Source: Pseudomonas caricapapayae
Lineage (GTDB): Bacteria > Pseudomonadota > Gammaproteobacteria > Pseudomonadales > Pseudomonadaceae
NCBI RefSeq assembly: GCF_001400735.1
Contig: NZ_LJPW01000146.1
Location: forward strand, 83,154 to 147,153
DNA length: 64,000 nucleotides
Direction: 5' to 3'
Each line of letters opens with the position of its first letter. The first letter of the stretch is position 1. This document shows positions 1 to 8,936 of the stretch, one piece after another. A program made the position numbers and the translations under genes. Under the pieces are notes generated by a model. That model saw only the letters and a program-made list of their open reading frames with translations, did no database searches and had not been told where the DNA came from.

Positions 1-120
1 CGCAGAGCGTCACGCAAGGCATTCCCACGCGGAGCGTGAGGAACGATAGGTGTCTGGGCTGGAGCGTGTGGAGCGCAAGGTGTCCAGGCCGAAGCGTGAG
101 GAACGACAGGTGTGTTTATG
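1..120. repeat. 30-bp tandem repeat joined to a dispersed repeat copy
   Basis: Positions 31-60, 61-90 and 91-114 are three imperfect copies of a 30-base unit that begins GGAGCGTG or GAAGCGTG and runs into a AGGTGT segment; the third copy is partial. The preceding bases 1-30 match a repeat also found near 8835 and 29115. The stretch is non-coding. It looks like a structured intergenic repeat of the REP kind, but I cannot assign it to a named family. Confidence 0.6.
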
Positions 121-345
121 GGCATGTCGTTCCGGGCAGGATGTGCAGCACATAACCCTTAATCCCGATTAATTAATTGACAGTTGCCCAAACTGCGACT
201 GATATACGTGTTGTCATGCCGTTGCGAGCATTCGCTCCAGACCCTTTATCTCCCAAAGCCTTCCTGTATCGACGCGAGCCTCGTGATCGTCGTGCGGTAG
301 CTTTGTCCGCGCAATTCCCTCGACGCATATCAGAAGGCAGCCAGC
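121..345 (+). promoter_or_regulatory. Leader of the polymerase gene with a possible promoter
   Basis: No convincing gene is visible. A perfect -35 hexamer TTGACA lies at 177-182 behind an AT-rich patch. A weak -10 candidate TGATAT follows at 200-205 after 17 bases, and it matches the consensus at only half its positions. The start codon of the next gene lies about 140 bases further on, which would leave a long leader. The promoter call is tentative. Confidence 0.3.
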
Positions 346-1629
346 ATGGCGTTGACTACTGCGAACAGCGCCGACGCCAGGTCGTCGCTGATGTCCTTTG
401 ACAAGTCCACAGTGATGGTATGGGTCGCGATCAGCCTGATACTGGTCGAAACCTTTTCCGGAGCCTTGCGTTTCTACTTCGATCAGGCAGGCATCAGCCC
501 CCTGCTCTACCTGCCCAAAGCCGCCTGCATCCTGCTGTTTACGCTTGAACTGCGCACGTTCAGAGCCGGAAGGTTGTTCTGGACGTTCATGATCCTCTGG
601 CTGATTTCAGGGCTGCTGGCCATGTTGCATCGCGCCAGTGTCTACAACCTCGCGTTCAGTCTGTTTGCACTGAGCCCGTTGGTGTTTGGCCTGGTCTGTG
701 GCAAGCACCTGCTGTATCGCCGCAAACTGTTGTACCGGGCCATCGGCTTTTGCCTGCTGGCCTCACTGCTGGGCATCGCTCTGGACAAGTTCACCTCGGT
801 GCCCTGGAAGGGCTACAGCTACAGCGTGGGTGAAACCGAATTGAGCGCCAACACCACATGGAGCGCGGACGAGGTGGACCGCATTGCCGGCTTCGCCAGA
901 GTGTCCAATGTGCTGTCGATCATGATCGCCTTCTACACGCTGTACCTGCTCATGTTCCTGCGCTCGCGCCTGATGATGCTGTTGCTGAGCGCCACGGCGC
1001 TTTACGCCATCGTGCTGACCACCAGCAAAGCACCGGCGGCCGCGTTTGCCTTAACCATCGTTCTGCTGTCGATGCGGCGGATGAACTGGACTTGCCGGGC
1101 GCTCTGTACCGTAGTGGTGGGCATCGGGTTGCTGCTGCCGACTCTGGGGCTGATTGCCAGTCCTGATGCCTACGTGGTCAGCAGCGGCGGCCCTCTGGCG
1201 TCGCTGTATGACCGGCTGATCAATACCTGGCCCGGCCTGATCAGTGCCATGAGCCGCGAAGGCTGGATGATCAGTGGCGCGGGCTTCGGCATGGTCGGTA
1301 GCACGATGGGGTTGTTTCCGGTGGCCGGTGGCGGAGTCTTTCTCGGCATGGACAGCTCGGCCCTGTATCTGTGGGCAATGCTGGGCGTGCTCGGGCTGTT
1401 GCTGTATGCGCTGCAGATACCGCTGCTGTTCAGGCTGATCGACGACCAGACCCGTGTCGGTCACATGCTGTTGGCCATCAGCTTCTGCTGGTGCCTGATC
1501 AGCTGGACCACTGACATGTTCGAGGTGGCTGTTGCCAACCTGTTTATAGGCCTGGCAATTGGTCATGTGATTGGCGCACGACATTCCGCTACGGGCCAGG
1601 CATTCGGCCTGACGTCGACTGCCCGCTAA
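346..1629 (+). CDS. O-antigen ligase/polymerase-like membrane protein
   Basis: A 427-residue protein that is almost wholly hydrophobic, with about ten or more predicted membrane segments. A larger hydrophilic loop lies around residues 155-185 (with a SANTTWSADEVDR stretch), as in Wzy polymerases and WaaL/O-antigen ligases. Such proteins act in the inner membrane, joining lipid-linked polysaccharide units in the periplasm. The ATG at 346 follows an AGAAGG-like ribosome site; an alternative ATG lies at 391. The next gene is an O-acyltransferase on the same strand, 84 bases downstream, so a surface polysaccharide role is likely. No residue here separates ligase from polymerase, and the substrate is unknown. 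Confidence 0.6.
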   Translation: MALTTANSADARSSLMSFDKSTVMVWVAISLILVETFSGALRFYFDQAGISPLLYLPKAACILLFTLELRTFRAGRLFWTFMILWLISGLLAMLHRASVYNLAFSLFALSPLVFGLVCGKHLLYRRKLLYRAIGFCLLASLLGIALDKFTSVPWKGYSYSVGETELSANTTWSADEVDRIAGFARVSNVLSIMIAFYTLYLLMFLRSRLMMLLLSATALYAIVLTTSKAPAAAFALTIVLLSMRRMNWTCRALCTVVVGIGLLLPTLGLIASPDAYVVSSGGPLASLYDRLINTWPGLISAMSREGWMISGAGFGMVGSTMGLFPVAGGGVFLGMDSSALYLWAMLGVLGLLLYALQIPLLFRLIDDQTRVGHMLLAISFCWCLISWTTDMFEVAVANLFIGLAIGHVIGARHSATGQAFGLTSTAR

Positions 1630-1713
1630 ATACCGACAATCCTGTTGGCAACGGTCGTTTTCGGCTGATCCGTAGCCCCTTTCGCACGATCATCCACTGG
1701 ATGGCTTTCTCAA

Positions 1714-3600
1714 ATGGACTTTAGAAAAGACATTAACGGACTGCGCGCCATCGCGGTGATCGCAGTGCTGCTCTTTCACTTCCAGCCTGCCTGGCTGCCT
1801 GGCGGTTTTGCCGGTGTGGACGTGTTTTTCGTGATTTCGGGGTATCTGATTACCGGGATCATTCTGCGGGGCCTGAGGAGCGGCAAATTCAGGCTGGCGG
1901 CGTTCTATGCGTCGCGGGCCAGACGCATTGTCCCGGCCCTTGCCACGCTGTGTCTTGCCTTGCTGGTGCTGGGCTGGGTTTCTCTGTTGCCGCTGGACTA
2001 CAGCGCATTGGGCACGCAGGTGGCCAGCAGCCTGGGGTTCGTCTCCAATTTTGTCTATTGGCGCGAGGCCGGTTACTTCACCGCCGGTGCTCATGAAAAA
2101 TGGCTGCTGCACACCTGGTCGCTGTCGGTGGAATGGCAGTTTTACCTGCTGTACCCGATTGCGCTGTTGTTACTCGCTCGCTTCGTCGCGCTGCACAACC
2201 TGCGCTGGTGGGTGCTGGGTGCATGCCTGGGGGGCTTTGTGCTGTGTGTGCTTGCCTCGTCCCAATGGCCGGAGGCTGCTTTCTACCTGCTGCCGACCCG
2301 CGCCTGGGAGCTGCTGGCGGGTGGCGTGGCATGCCTGTTCCCGCTGCAACTCAAGGCCATGCAGCAACGCGTTCTGGAGCAGGTCGGAATGGGGCTGATC
2401 GTGGCCGGTTTCTGCCTGTTGTCAGTGCAGGACACATGGCCAGGGCACTTGGTATTGATGCCGGTGCTGGGGACTTTCGCGGTGATCGCGGCGGCACGCA
2501 ATGACTCGCTGCTGACCTGCAACCCGCTGTTTCAGTGGACAGGCAAACTGTCGTACTCGTTGTACCTGTGGCACTGGCCAGTGGTGGTGTGGATGAACTA
2601 CGCCGGTTTGCTGAACGAGACTCGCACGGTGCTGCCGGGCATTGGTATCGCGGTGATACTGGGGCTGATTTCATCGCGGCTGATCGAGCAGTCCGCCAGT
2701 GCCCATCAGCCTGACCCGCGCCGCAGGTTTACCACGCTGGGTACGCTGGTCGTGTTGGTGTTCATGGGTGGCGCGCTGGTGAGTGCAACGCAAGGGGTGG
2801 TATCGCCACTTCGCCCGATCAGCGTTTCGGACAGGGCGCATTTCATTCAGGAATACGTTGATCGCCAGCACAACCTGTACGAGCCTTATTGGCTGAAATG
2901 TGATGCCTTTTCCGCCCTCACCCAGCGTGGCCAATCGGGCATCGACGAGGCCTGTACTCGCAAACAGGGGCCAGGGGGCGTGTTCTTGTGGGGTGACTCT
3001 CACGCACAGGCGCTGTCGCTCGGGCTACGAACCCTGCTGACTCGCAATACGCCCTTCTACCAGGTGGCATCGGCCAGCTGTCTGCCCGGCCTGAGCGACC
3101 ATGCGGGCCGTACCTCGGCAACCAGCAAAGCCTGCGATTACTCCAACAGGACTGCCCTGCAAAGTATCGAAAGGCTACGTCCGGACATCGTGGTCATTGC
3201 GCAAAAAGATGGCCATGACAAAACCGACTGGCAGCGGATCGCGACCCGACTCAAAGGCTTTGGCGTGAAGCACATTGTGCTGATCGGCCCGGTACCGTCG
3301 TGGAATCCATCGCTGCCCAGCGTCATAGTCAACCGTCATTGGGGACTGAGCGAGTCGCATATCCGCGATCCGGCACTGGATCAGAGCGTCATGCTGGTGG
3401 ACCAGGCAACCCGCAGGCTGGCCGCATCCGCAGGCATCCGGTTTGTGTCGCTGATCGACAAACTGTGCATCGCCGATGCCTGTCTGGTACGTGTGGAAGA
3501 CAGCCGCTCATTGCTGCAGATCGACTCGGGGCATCTGAGCGTAGAAGGCTCGCTGTACGTCGTGCGCAACTACGTGCTGCCGCAGCTGGTGAATGAGTGA
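1714..3600 (+). CDS. OafA/YrhL-type acyltransferase with SGNH domain
   Basis: A 628-residue protein. Residues 1 to about 350 form an integral-membrane acyltransferase-3 domain. It shows the N-terminal LRAIAV...LLFHF block, GVDVFFVISGYLIT near residues 31-45 and WSLSVEWQFYLLYP near 135. The C-terminal part is a periplasmic SGNH-hydrolase domain with a GDSHAQAL block near residue 428 and a late D-S-G-H-L-S catalytic block near residue 607. Proteins of this architecture O-acetylate sugars in lipopolysaccharide or exopolysaccharide, passing acyl groups across the inner membrane. The polymerase/ligase-like gene upstream supports that role. The acceptor sugar cannot be read from the sequence. Confidence 0.85.
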   Translation: MDFRKDINGLRAIAVIAVLLFHFQPAWLPGGFAGVDVFFVISGYLITGIILRGLRSGKFRLAAFYASRARRIVPALATLCLALLVLGWVSLLPLDYSALGTQVASSLGFVSNFVYWREAGYFTAGAHEKWLLHTWSLSVEWQFYLLYPIALLLLARFVALHNLRWWVLGACLGGFVLCVLASSQWPEAAFYLLPTRAWELLAGGVACLFPLQLKAMQQRVLEQVGMGLIVAGFCLLSVQDTWPGHLVLMPVLGTFAVIAAARNDSLLTCNPLFQWTGKLSYSLYLWHWPVVVWMNYAGLLNETRTVLPGIGIAVILGLISSRLIEQSASAHQPDPRRRFTTLGTLVVLVFMGGALVSATQGVVSPLRPISVSDRAHFIQEYVDRQHNLYEPYWLKCDAFSALTQRGQSGIDEACTRKQGPGGVFLWGDSHAQALSLGLRTLLTRNTPFYQVASASCLPGLSDHAGRTSATSKACDYSNRTALQSIERLRPDIVVIAQKDGHDKTDWQRIATRLKGFGVKHIVLIGPVPSWNPSLPSVIVNRHWGLSESHIRDPALDQSVMLVDQATRRLAASAGIRFVSLIDKLCIADACLVRVEDSRSLLQIDSGHLSVEGSLYVVRNYVLPQLVNE

Positions 3601-3725
3601 GCACGCCGTTTTGCGATGCAAGGCGGAACCCAGCGTATCCCCACAATCCGTACACGAGAGAACGCCACCGTACCTGAGCCCCCGCCGGTATTTGCGGACG
3701 TTCTGCGTCCGATCCTGACGCTTGA

Positions 3726-4364
3726 TCAGTGAAGCTCTTTGAGCCGCTCGGCAAACTTGACGAGGTCGGCCAGAGAGTCGGCTTCCATCTTGCGCATGAC
3801 CGAACCACGCCGGACCTTGACGGTGATTTCACTCACATTCAGGCGGGCTGCAATCTGCTTGTTGAGCAAGCCACTGACGACCAGTTCCATCACCTGCTGC
3901 TCGCCCGGATTGAGGCTGGCATGACGACGCTGTAACTCGGCTTCGATGGCGGCGTTGCGCCGACGGCCACGGTCGCGCTCAAGCCCAGCCTGAAGTGCGT
4001 CCAGCAGGTCCTGTTCACGAAAGGGCTTGGTCAGAAACTCTACCGCACCGGCCTTCATTGCCCGCACGGACATGGGAATGTCGCCATGCCCGGTGATGAA
4101 AATGACCGGCAGAAAAATCCCCGACCTGGCCATATGCTCCTGAAAGTCCAGGCCGCTCATGCCCGGCATGCGGATGTCCAGGATCAGGCAGCCCGGCGCG
4201 TCAGGACGAGGGGTGTCCATGAACTCGCGGGTCGAGCCGAACAGCATGCTGCGCAATCCGACCGATGCCAGCAGGTCTTCCAGAGACGAGCGCACCGAAA
4301 GGTCGTCATCAATGACAAAGATGATCGGCTCTTCGGCCTGCGGAGCGGTGGTGATTGTGTTCAT
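3726..4364 (-). CDS. FixJ/LuxR-family response regulator
   Basis: A 212-residue two-domain regulator. The receiver domain (about residues 13-130) has the acidic DDD at 19-21, the phospho-acceptor D63 in ILDIRMPG, a TGHG block and the K of LTKPF. The C-terminal LuxR-type helix-turn-helix reads LNPGEQQVMELVVSGLLNKQIAARL then VSEITVK. The start is the ATG at 4364, whose A is also the last base of the kinase stop codon, so the pair is translationally coupled. An upstream open extension to 4604 runs through the kinase gene and is rejected. It is expected to bind DNA when phosphorylated by the kinase encoded just upstream. Targets are unknown; the ABC genes next door are candidates. Confidence 0.88.
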   Translation of the reverse strand: MNTITTAPQAEEPIIFVIDDDLSVRSSLEDLLASVGLRSMLFGSTREFMDTPRPDAPGCLILDIRMPGMSGLDFQEHMARSGIFLPVIFITGHGDIPMSVRAMKAGAVEFLTKPFREQDLLDALQAGLERDRGRRRNAAIEAELQRRHASLNPGEQQVMELVVSGLLNKQIAARLNVSEITVKVRRGSVMRKMEADSLADLVKFAERLKELH

Positions 4365-5431
4365 CAGCTTTCCATCTTTCCAGTGGGCAGAGTGAAATGA
4401 AACATAGCCCCGGTTGACGGGTTGGGCGTCATCCAGATCCGGCCGCCATGAGCTTCGATGATAGACCGGCTGATCGCCAGGCCAATCCCCATACCCTCCT
4501 CCTTGGTGGTATAGAAAGCGTCGAAAAGCCGGTCGGCTTCTTCCGGCTGAACCCCTATGCCGCTGTCGCTGACAGTGAACTCGATTTCCATGCCCCCACG
4601 CCACTCGACCCGTACATTCAACTGCGCCTGTTCGGGTTCGACTTTCCTCATCGCGTCCATGCCATTGAGCATCAGGTTCAGCAACACCTGCTGGATCTGC
4701 ACCCGGTCAGCCAGCAATGGTGGCATGCCCTCAGGTACGTCAACCGACAGTGTCACGCCCTGCCCGTCCAGCTCGCTGTGCGCCAGCGCGACGATCTCGG
4801 CCACCGTGTCTGCCACGCTGATCCACTCTTTGTGCGTCGACGAGCGCTTCGCCAGGGCGCGGACTCGCACGATGATATCCCCGGCGCGGTTGGCGTCACC
4901 GATCATGCGCTCGACGGCCTGGCGGGCCTTTTCCAGATTGGCAGGCTCGGTGGCCAGCCAGCGCTGGCAGGCGTTACCGCTGATGACAATCGCGGACAGC
5001 GGTTGATTCACCTCATGGGCAATGGACGCAGCAAGCTCGCCCAACTGGTTGACCCGGGCGATGTGCGCCAGCTGCGAACGCGCTTCATGGACCGTGCGGA
5101 TGGCCCGCGCCATGCGCAACGCCAGCCAGGTAGTTATGGCGATGGCGGCCAGACTGATGACGCAGTTGATCAGCCCGGACGCCTCACTGCCTCTGGAGGT
5201 GGTCATCTCGTAACTGACCACCGTGAGCAACATGCACACCAATGCCACGACAATCACGCCCCTGGCCGGCAAAAACCAGACTGCCAGCAACACCACAGCG
5301 ATCTGGAACACCCCCACGGCGATCTCCAGATCGGTAAGGGTATCGGCCACCGCGATCACCAGCGCCAGCGCCAGCAAAGCGACCCACCTGACTGCCATCG
5401 CAGCCCTGCTACAGGATTCTGGCTCGTGCAT
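4364..5431 (-). CDS. Membrane sensor histidine kinase
   Basis: A 355-residue kinase. The first 110 residues hold about four membrane helices with almost no periplasmic domain. The dimerisation helix follows with H139 in SIAHEVNQPL, a motif of the FixL-type class. The HATPase domain shows the N box (LNLMLNGMDAM), G1 (DSGIGV) and G2 (GMGIGLAISRSI). The ATG at 5431 is preferred because GAGAGGG sits six bases upstream; an ATG at 5452 is poorly placed. The stop overlaps the response regulator start by one base. With so little exposed outside the membrane, it may sense within the membrane or through a partner. The signal is unknown. Confidence 0.87.
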   Translation of the reverse strand: MHEPESCSRAAMAVRWVALLALALVIAVADTLTDLEIAVGVFQIAVVLLAVWFLPARGVIVVALVCMLLTVVSYEMTTSRGSEASGLINCVISLAAIAITTWLALRMARAIRTVHEARSQLAHIARVNQLGELAASIAHEVNQPLSAIVISGNACQRWLATEPANLEKARQAVERMIGDANRAGDIIVRVRALAKRSSTHKEWISVADTVAEIVALAHSELDGQGVTLSVDVPEGMPPLLADRVQIQQVLLNLMLNGMDAMRKVEPEQAQLNVRVEWRGGMEIEFTVSDSGIGVQPEEADRLFDAFYTTKEEGMGIGLAISRSIIEAHGGRIWMTPNPSTGAMFHFTLPTGKMES

Positions 5432-5479
5432 CGGCACCCTCTCGCTCTTCAAACGCCCGCAGAGTATGTCTTACACATC

Positions 5480-6784
5480 TCAGGACGGGTTATCCAGACT
5501 GAACTGATCGGCCAGTTCATCGTACGCGAACAGCTCGGCGTAGCGCCCCCATTGTGTGACGACATTCAGGGTCTGCATGGCATCGCTTTCGGACATGAAG
5601 TCTTCCAGTTGGTCGCGAAATCGCCGCGCCGGGGCTGTGTGCGTGGGGCGATCATCCAGCACCCGCCGAATGTGCGCCACCAGCGGCACGAAGCTCAACA
5701 GGTGTTGGGCAAACAGTTGCTTGCGTTCATCCACATCCGCCAGCGCATAGCGATTTGCGGCAGGCAGCAGGCGAATGTCACCGCCCTTCAGTTCAGCGAA
5801 GCGCAACAGTTGCAGAACCTCGGCAATCGGGAACAGCTCGTCCGCATTGTAGTGAAGTGCACTGGCCAGCTCCGGCAGGTCCGCTTTGAGGCTGTAGGGC
5901 GGCGCATGAATGGCTTCGATCAGCCCTGCCAGCGCATTGGTGGACACCTGTGGCAACACCATGCCCAGCCCGGTGCCAGGAAATACGCCCTGACGAATCT
6001 CGCCGGCATCGTTGTCCTGGGTCATCAGCACGTAGATTTCTTCCACCAGCGCGCGGAAAATCGGGTCCTGACGATTGCGCGGTTGGGGCAGATCGACCTT
6101 GATCTCACTGATCACCCGGCCCGGATTGGAGGAGAACAGCAGGATCCGATCGCACATCAGCACCGCCTCGGCAATGTTGTGCGTCACCATCAGGATCGAC
6201 TTGATGGGCATGCGCCCTTCGCTCCACATGTCCAGCAGGTCGGTGCGCAGGGTTTCAGCCGTCAGCACATCGAGTGCGGAAAAGGGTTCGTCCATCAGCA
6301 GCACATCAGGGTCGATCACCAGCGCTCGCGCCATGCCCACGCGTTGGCGCATGCCGCCGGAAAGCTCCTTGGGATAGGCGCTTTCGAAACCGTCCAGGCC
6401 AATCAGGTCGATGGCCGCCAGCGCCCTCTTGCGGCGTACCGCTGCCGGCACGCGCTGCGCCTCGAGCCCGACTTCGACGTTTTCCAGCACCGTCAGCCAC
6501 GGAAACAGGGCAAAGCTCTGAAACACCATGCCCACCGACATCGCTCGCCCCTGTGCACGACGAGGAAAGCTCACCTCGCCTTCGGTGGGCGCCACCAGGC
6601 CCGCGATGGAGCGCAACAACGTGGACTTGCCCGAGCCGGAGCGGCCCAGCAGGCCGACTATTTCGTTCTCGTTGAGCTTCAGTGTCACGTCATCCAGCAC
6701 CAGGCGCTCTTTGCTGCCTTTGCCGTACACATGTCGGACTTTCTGAACATCTACCAGGCAACGCGTTTCGACAGCCATCATCAT
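5480..6784 (-). CDS. ABC transporter ATPase, nitrate/sulfonate type with C-terminal extension
   Basis: A 434-residue ATPase. Residues 1 to about 260 are a standard ABC domain: Walker A GRSGSGKST, signature LSGGMRQRVGMARAL, Walker B VLLMDEPFSALD and the switch His of VTHN. The extra 170 residues resemble the AAA-associated C-terminal domain found on some nitrate/taurine-type ATPases, which may sense the substrate or regulate activity. The start at 6784 is the first of three consecutive ATG codons and follows GGGAGGGCGCC. It lies 21 bases downstream of the permease gene, so the two form one transcription unit. No substrate-binding protein is encoded nearby. Confidence 0.88.
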   Translation of the reverse strand: MMMAVETRCLVDVQKVRHVYGKGSKERLVLDDVTLKLNENEIVGLLGRSGSGKSTLLRSIAGLVAPTEGEVSFPRRAQGRAMSVGMVFQSFALFPWLTVLENVEVGLEAQRVPAAVRRKRALAAIDLIGLDGFESAYPKELSGGMRQRVGMARALVIDPDVLLMDEPFSALDVLTAETLRTDLLDMWSEGRMPIKSILMVTHNIAEAVLMCDRILLFSSNPGRVISEIKVDLPQPRNRQDPIFRALVEEIYVLMTQDNDAGEIRQGVFPGTGLGMVLPQVSTNALAGLIEAIHAPPYSLKADLPELASALHYNADELFPIAEVLQLLRFAELKGGDIRLLPAANRYALADVDERKQLFAQHLLSFVPLVAHIRRVLDDRPTHTAPARRFRDQLEDFMSESDAMQTLNVVTQWGRYAELFAYDELADQFSLDNPS

Positions 6785-6805
6785 GGCGCCCTCCCTTACA
6801 AAAAT

Positions 6806-8560
6806 TCACACAAGACTCAGGCGGCGCTCGGCAAACCCGTACAGCGGACGCCACAGCAACCGGTTGAACCCGATCACGAAGACCGACATGACGACAATGC
6901 CCAACGCGACGCGTGGAAAGTCTCCCGCCTGGGTCGCGTTGGCGATGTAAGCACCGAGCCCCGCCGCTTCCAGGTGCTGATCGCCCCAGGACACCGCTTC
7001 GGCGACAATGCTGGCGTTCCACGAACCACCCGATGCAGTCAGCGCTCCGGTGACGTAGTAAGGGAACACGCCCGGCAAGGCCACTCGCCGCCACCACTGC
7101 CAGCCGCGCATGTTGAACATGGTCGCCGCTTCGCGCAGATCGGTAGGCAAGGCGCTTGCCCCGGCGATCACGTTGAACAGGATGTACCACTGTGTGCCGA
7201 GCACCATCAACGGCGAGAGCCAGACGTCCGGGTTCAGGTGCAGACCGACAATCGCGATCACGGCAAAAGGGAACAGCACGTTGGCGGGAAAGGCTGCCAT
7301 GAACTGCGCGATGGGCTGCAACCGCTCGGCCCAGACCGGACGCAAGCCGATCCATACACCGACAGGCACCCAGATCAGGCTTGCGATGACGATCAATACG
7401 ATCACCCGTACCATCGTGGCCAGCCCCAGACCCAACGCAGTGGCCAGATCGCTCAGGCCCAGCGATGTCTCGATGAACCTGAACAGGTAGACACTCCCGG
7501 CCAGGCAGGCGGCCATGACCAGCCCCAGCCACAGACAGTCGAGCAACCGGACAACGCCAGGCGAGAGCTTTACGTTCCAGAGCCGGGATGCCACGCGCCA
7601 GTCGATCAGCATCAGGCATTTCCACGGCGCAGCCAGGATCGAACCGAGCATGGGCGCCACTCGGGAACGGCCCAGCAGGCTGTACATCCAGGAGCGCGGA
7701 CGCTTGGACGAGGCGGTTTGCTCGAAGCGGAACTTGTCCGCCCACGCCACGATAGGCCTGAACAGCAGTTGGTCATAGGCCAGAATCACCAGCGCCATTG
7801 CGCCCACCGCCCAGGCAATCGCGCCAAGGTTTTTCTGCTCGATGGCCAGCGCCAGCCATGACCCGATGCCAGGCAGATTGACCGTGGTATCACCCACTGA
7901 AATAGCTTCGCAGGCGACCACGAAAAACCAGCCGCCGGACATCGACATCATCATGTTCCATACCAGCCCCGGTATGGCGAACGGCAACTCAAGGCGGGTA
8001 AAACGCAGCACTGGGGACAGCCCGAACTGGCGTGTGACTTCATTCAGGTCGCTTGGCACGGTGCGCATTGACTGATAGAAACTGAACGCGAGATTCCATG
8101 CCTGGCTGGTGAAGATGGCAAAAATAGCTGCGCATTCAACGCCCATCTGCCGACCGGGAAACAGCCCCATGAAGAACGTCACTGTGAACGTCAGAAACCC
8201 CAGTACCGGAACCGACTGAAGAATATCCAGCGCCGGGATAATCACGTGTTCGGCCTTGCGACTTTTTGCCGCCAGGGTGGCCACGACAAACGTGAAGATC
8301 AGGGAGGCCGCCAGTGCGATGAACATGCGCAGTGTGGTGCGCAATGCATACTCGGGCAGGCGCGCCGGGTCCAGGCTCATCGGGCTTGAGTTCAACGCGG
8401 CAAGTGGCTGCATCATCTGGCTTGTGCCATACAGCACCAGTGCAATAAACACGGCAATAATGACCAGGCAGAGGCCATCGGCCCAGTACGGAGTGCGCGC
8501 GCCGGGTTTTACAAAACGGGGCGTGCGCAGGCTTTTACCGAATTCAAATATAGAATGCAT
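6806..8560 (-). CDS. Double-length ABC permease, two binding-protein-dependent transport domains
   Basis: A 584-residue inner-membrane protein with about twelve membrane helices in two halves. Each half carries an EAA-type loop that contacts the ATPase: near residues 211-235 (FACEAISVG region) and near 510-540 (VAEAVSWG). The usual permease in this family is about 260 residues, so this is a tandem fusion in which one chain replaces a homodimer. The ATG at 8560 follows AGGTGA. It pairs with the ATPase downstream. Similarity is to nitrate/sulfonate/taurine-type importers, but without a binding protein the substrate is not predictable. Confidence 0.85.
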   Translation of the reverse strand: MHSIFEFGKSLRTPRFVKPGARTPYWADGLCLVIIAVFIALVLYGTSQMMQPLAALNSSPMSLDPARLPEYALRTTLRMFIALAASLIFTFVVATLAAKSRKAEHVIIPALDILQSVPVLGFLTFTVTFFMGLFPGRQMGVECAAIFAIFTSQAWNLAFSFYQSMRTVPSDLNEVTRQFGLSPVLRFTRLELPFAIPGLVWNMMMSMSGGWFFVVACEAISVGDTTVNLPGIGSWLALAIEQKNLGAIAWAVGAMALVILAYDQLLFRPIVAWADKFRFEQTASSKRPRSWMYSLLGRSRVAPMLGSILAAPWKCLMLIDWRVASRLWNVKLSPGVVRLLDCLWLGLVMAACLAGSVYLFRFIETSLGLSDLATALGLGLATMVRVIVLIVIASLIWVPVGVWIGLRPVWAERLQPIAQFMAAFPANVLFPFAVIAIVGLHLNPDVWLSPLMVLGTQWYILFNVIAGASALPTDLREAATMFNMRGWQWWRRVALPGVFPYYVTGALTASGGSWNASIVAEAVSWGDQHLEAAGLGAYIANATQAGDFPRVALGIVVMSVFVIGFNRLLWRPLYGFAERRLSLV

Positions 8561-8936
8561 TGCTCACCTCGCATCGGCTGTGCAGGCGCAGACACGCCGG
8601 CTCTATGAGCAGACGGGCTGTCAGCGATTAGACATAAAAGGCATTAATGGCTGCCGGATAATGAGGTAAAGCTTATCGAGGTTTGAACAATAGATATAAC
8701 CTGCAAAAGTAGGTCATGTTTATCTGTCAGTATGGGTTATATATACCAACGTATAGTGCGCTGACGCTCCTGCCCATCGTGTGATGAACGATCACCTCAA
8801 CTGATTAAGTTATCGTGCGACTTTGAATGCGCGGCGCAGAGCGTCACGCAAGGCATTCCGACGCTGGCGCGTGCGCAACGATAATCTCAACTGCTTCAAC
8901 TATCGTGCGGCGCTCCGCGTCGGCATGCAGCCCTCA
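8561..8936. repeat. Intergenic region with inverted and dispersed repeats
   Basis: No gene is supported. The half near the permease (8620-8760) is AT-rich and probably holds its promoter. From 8835 to about 8885 lies a copy of the dispersed repeat seen at 1-50 and 29115 (core AGAGCGTCACGCAAGGCA). An inverted partial copy lies at about 8908-8927 (GCGCTCCGCGTCGGCATGC), so a transcript could form a long hairpin downstream of the chemoreceptor gene. Related ATCGTGCG and ACGATMA fragments recur between 8775 and 8910. Confidence 0.5.

Noticed and set aside
1..120. Possible CRISPR array at the window start
   Set aside because: The 30-base units are contiguous tandem copies with no unique spacers, and no cas gene is present.
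4448..7861. A 1137-codon open frame on the plus strand
   Set aside because: It lies opposite the histidine kinase, ABC ATPase and permease genes, is very rich in His, Gln and Arg, and has no recognisable domain. It is a shadow of high-GC coding sequence.
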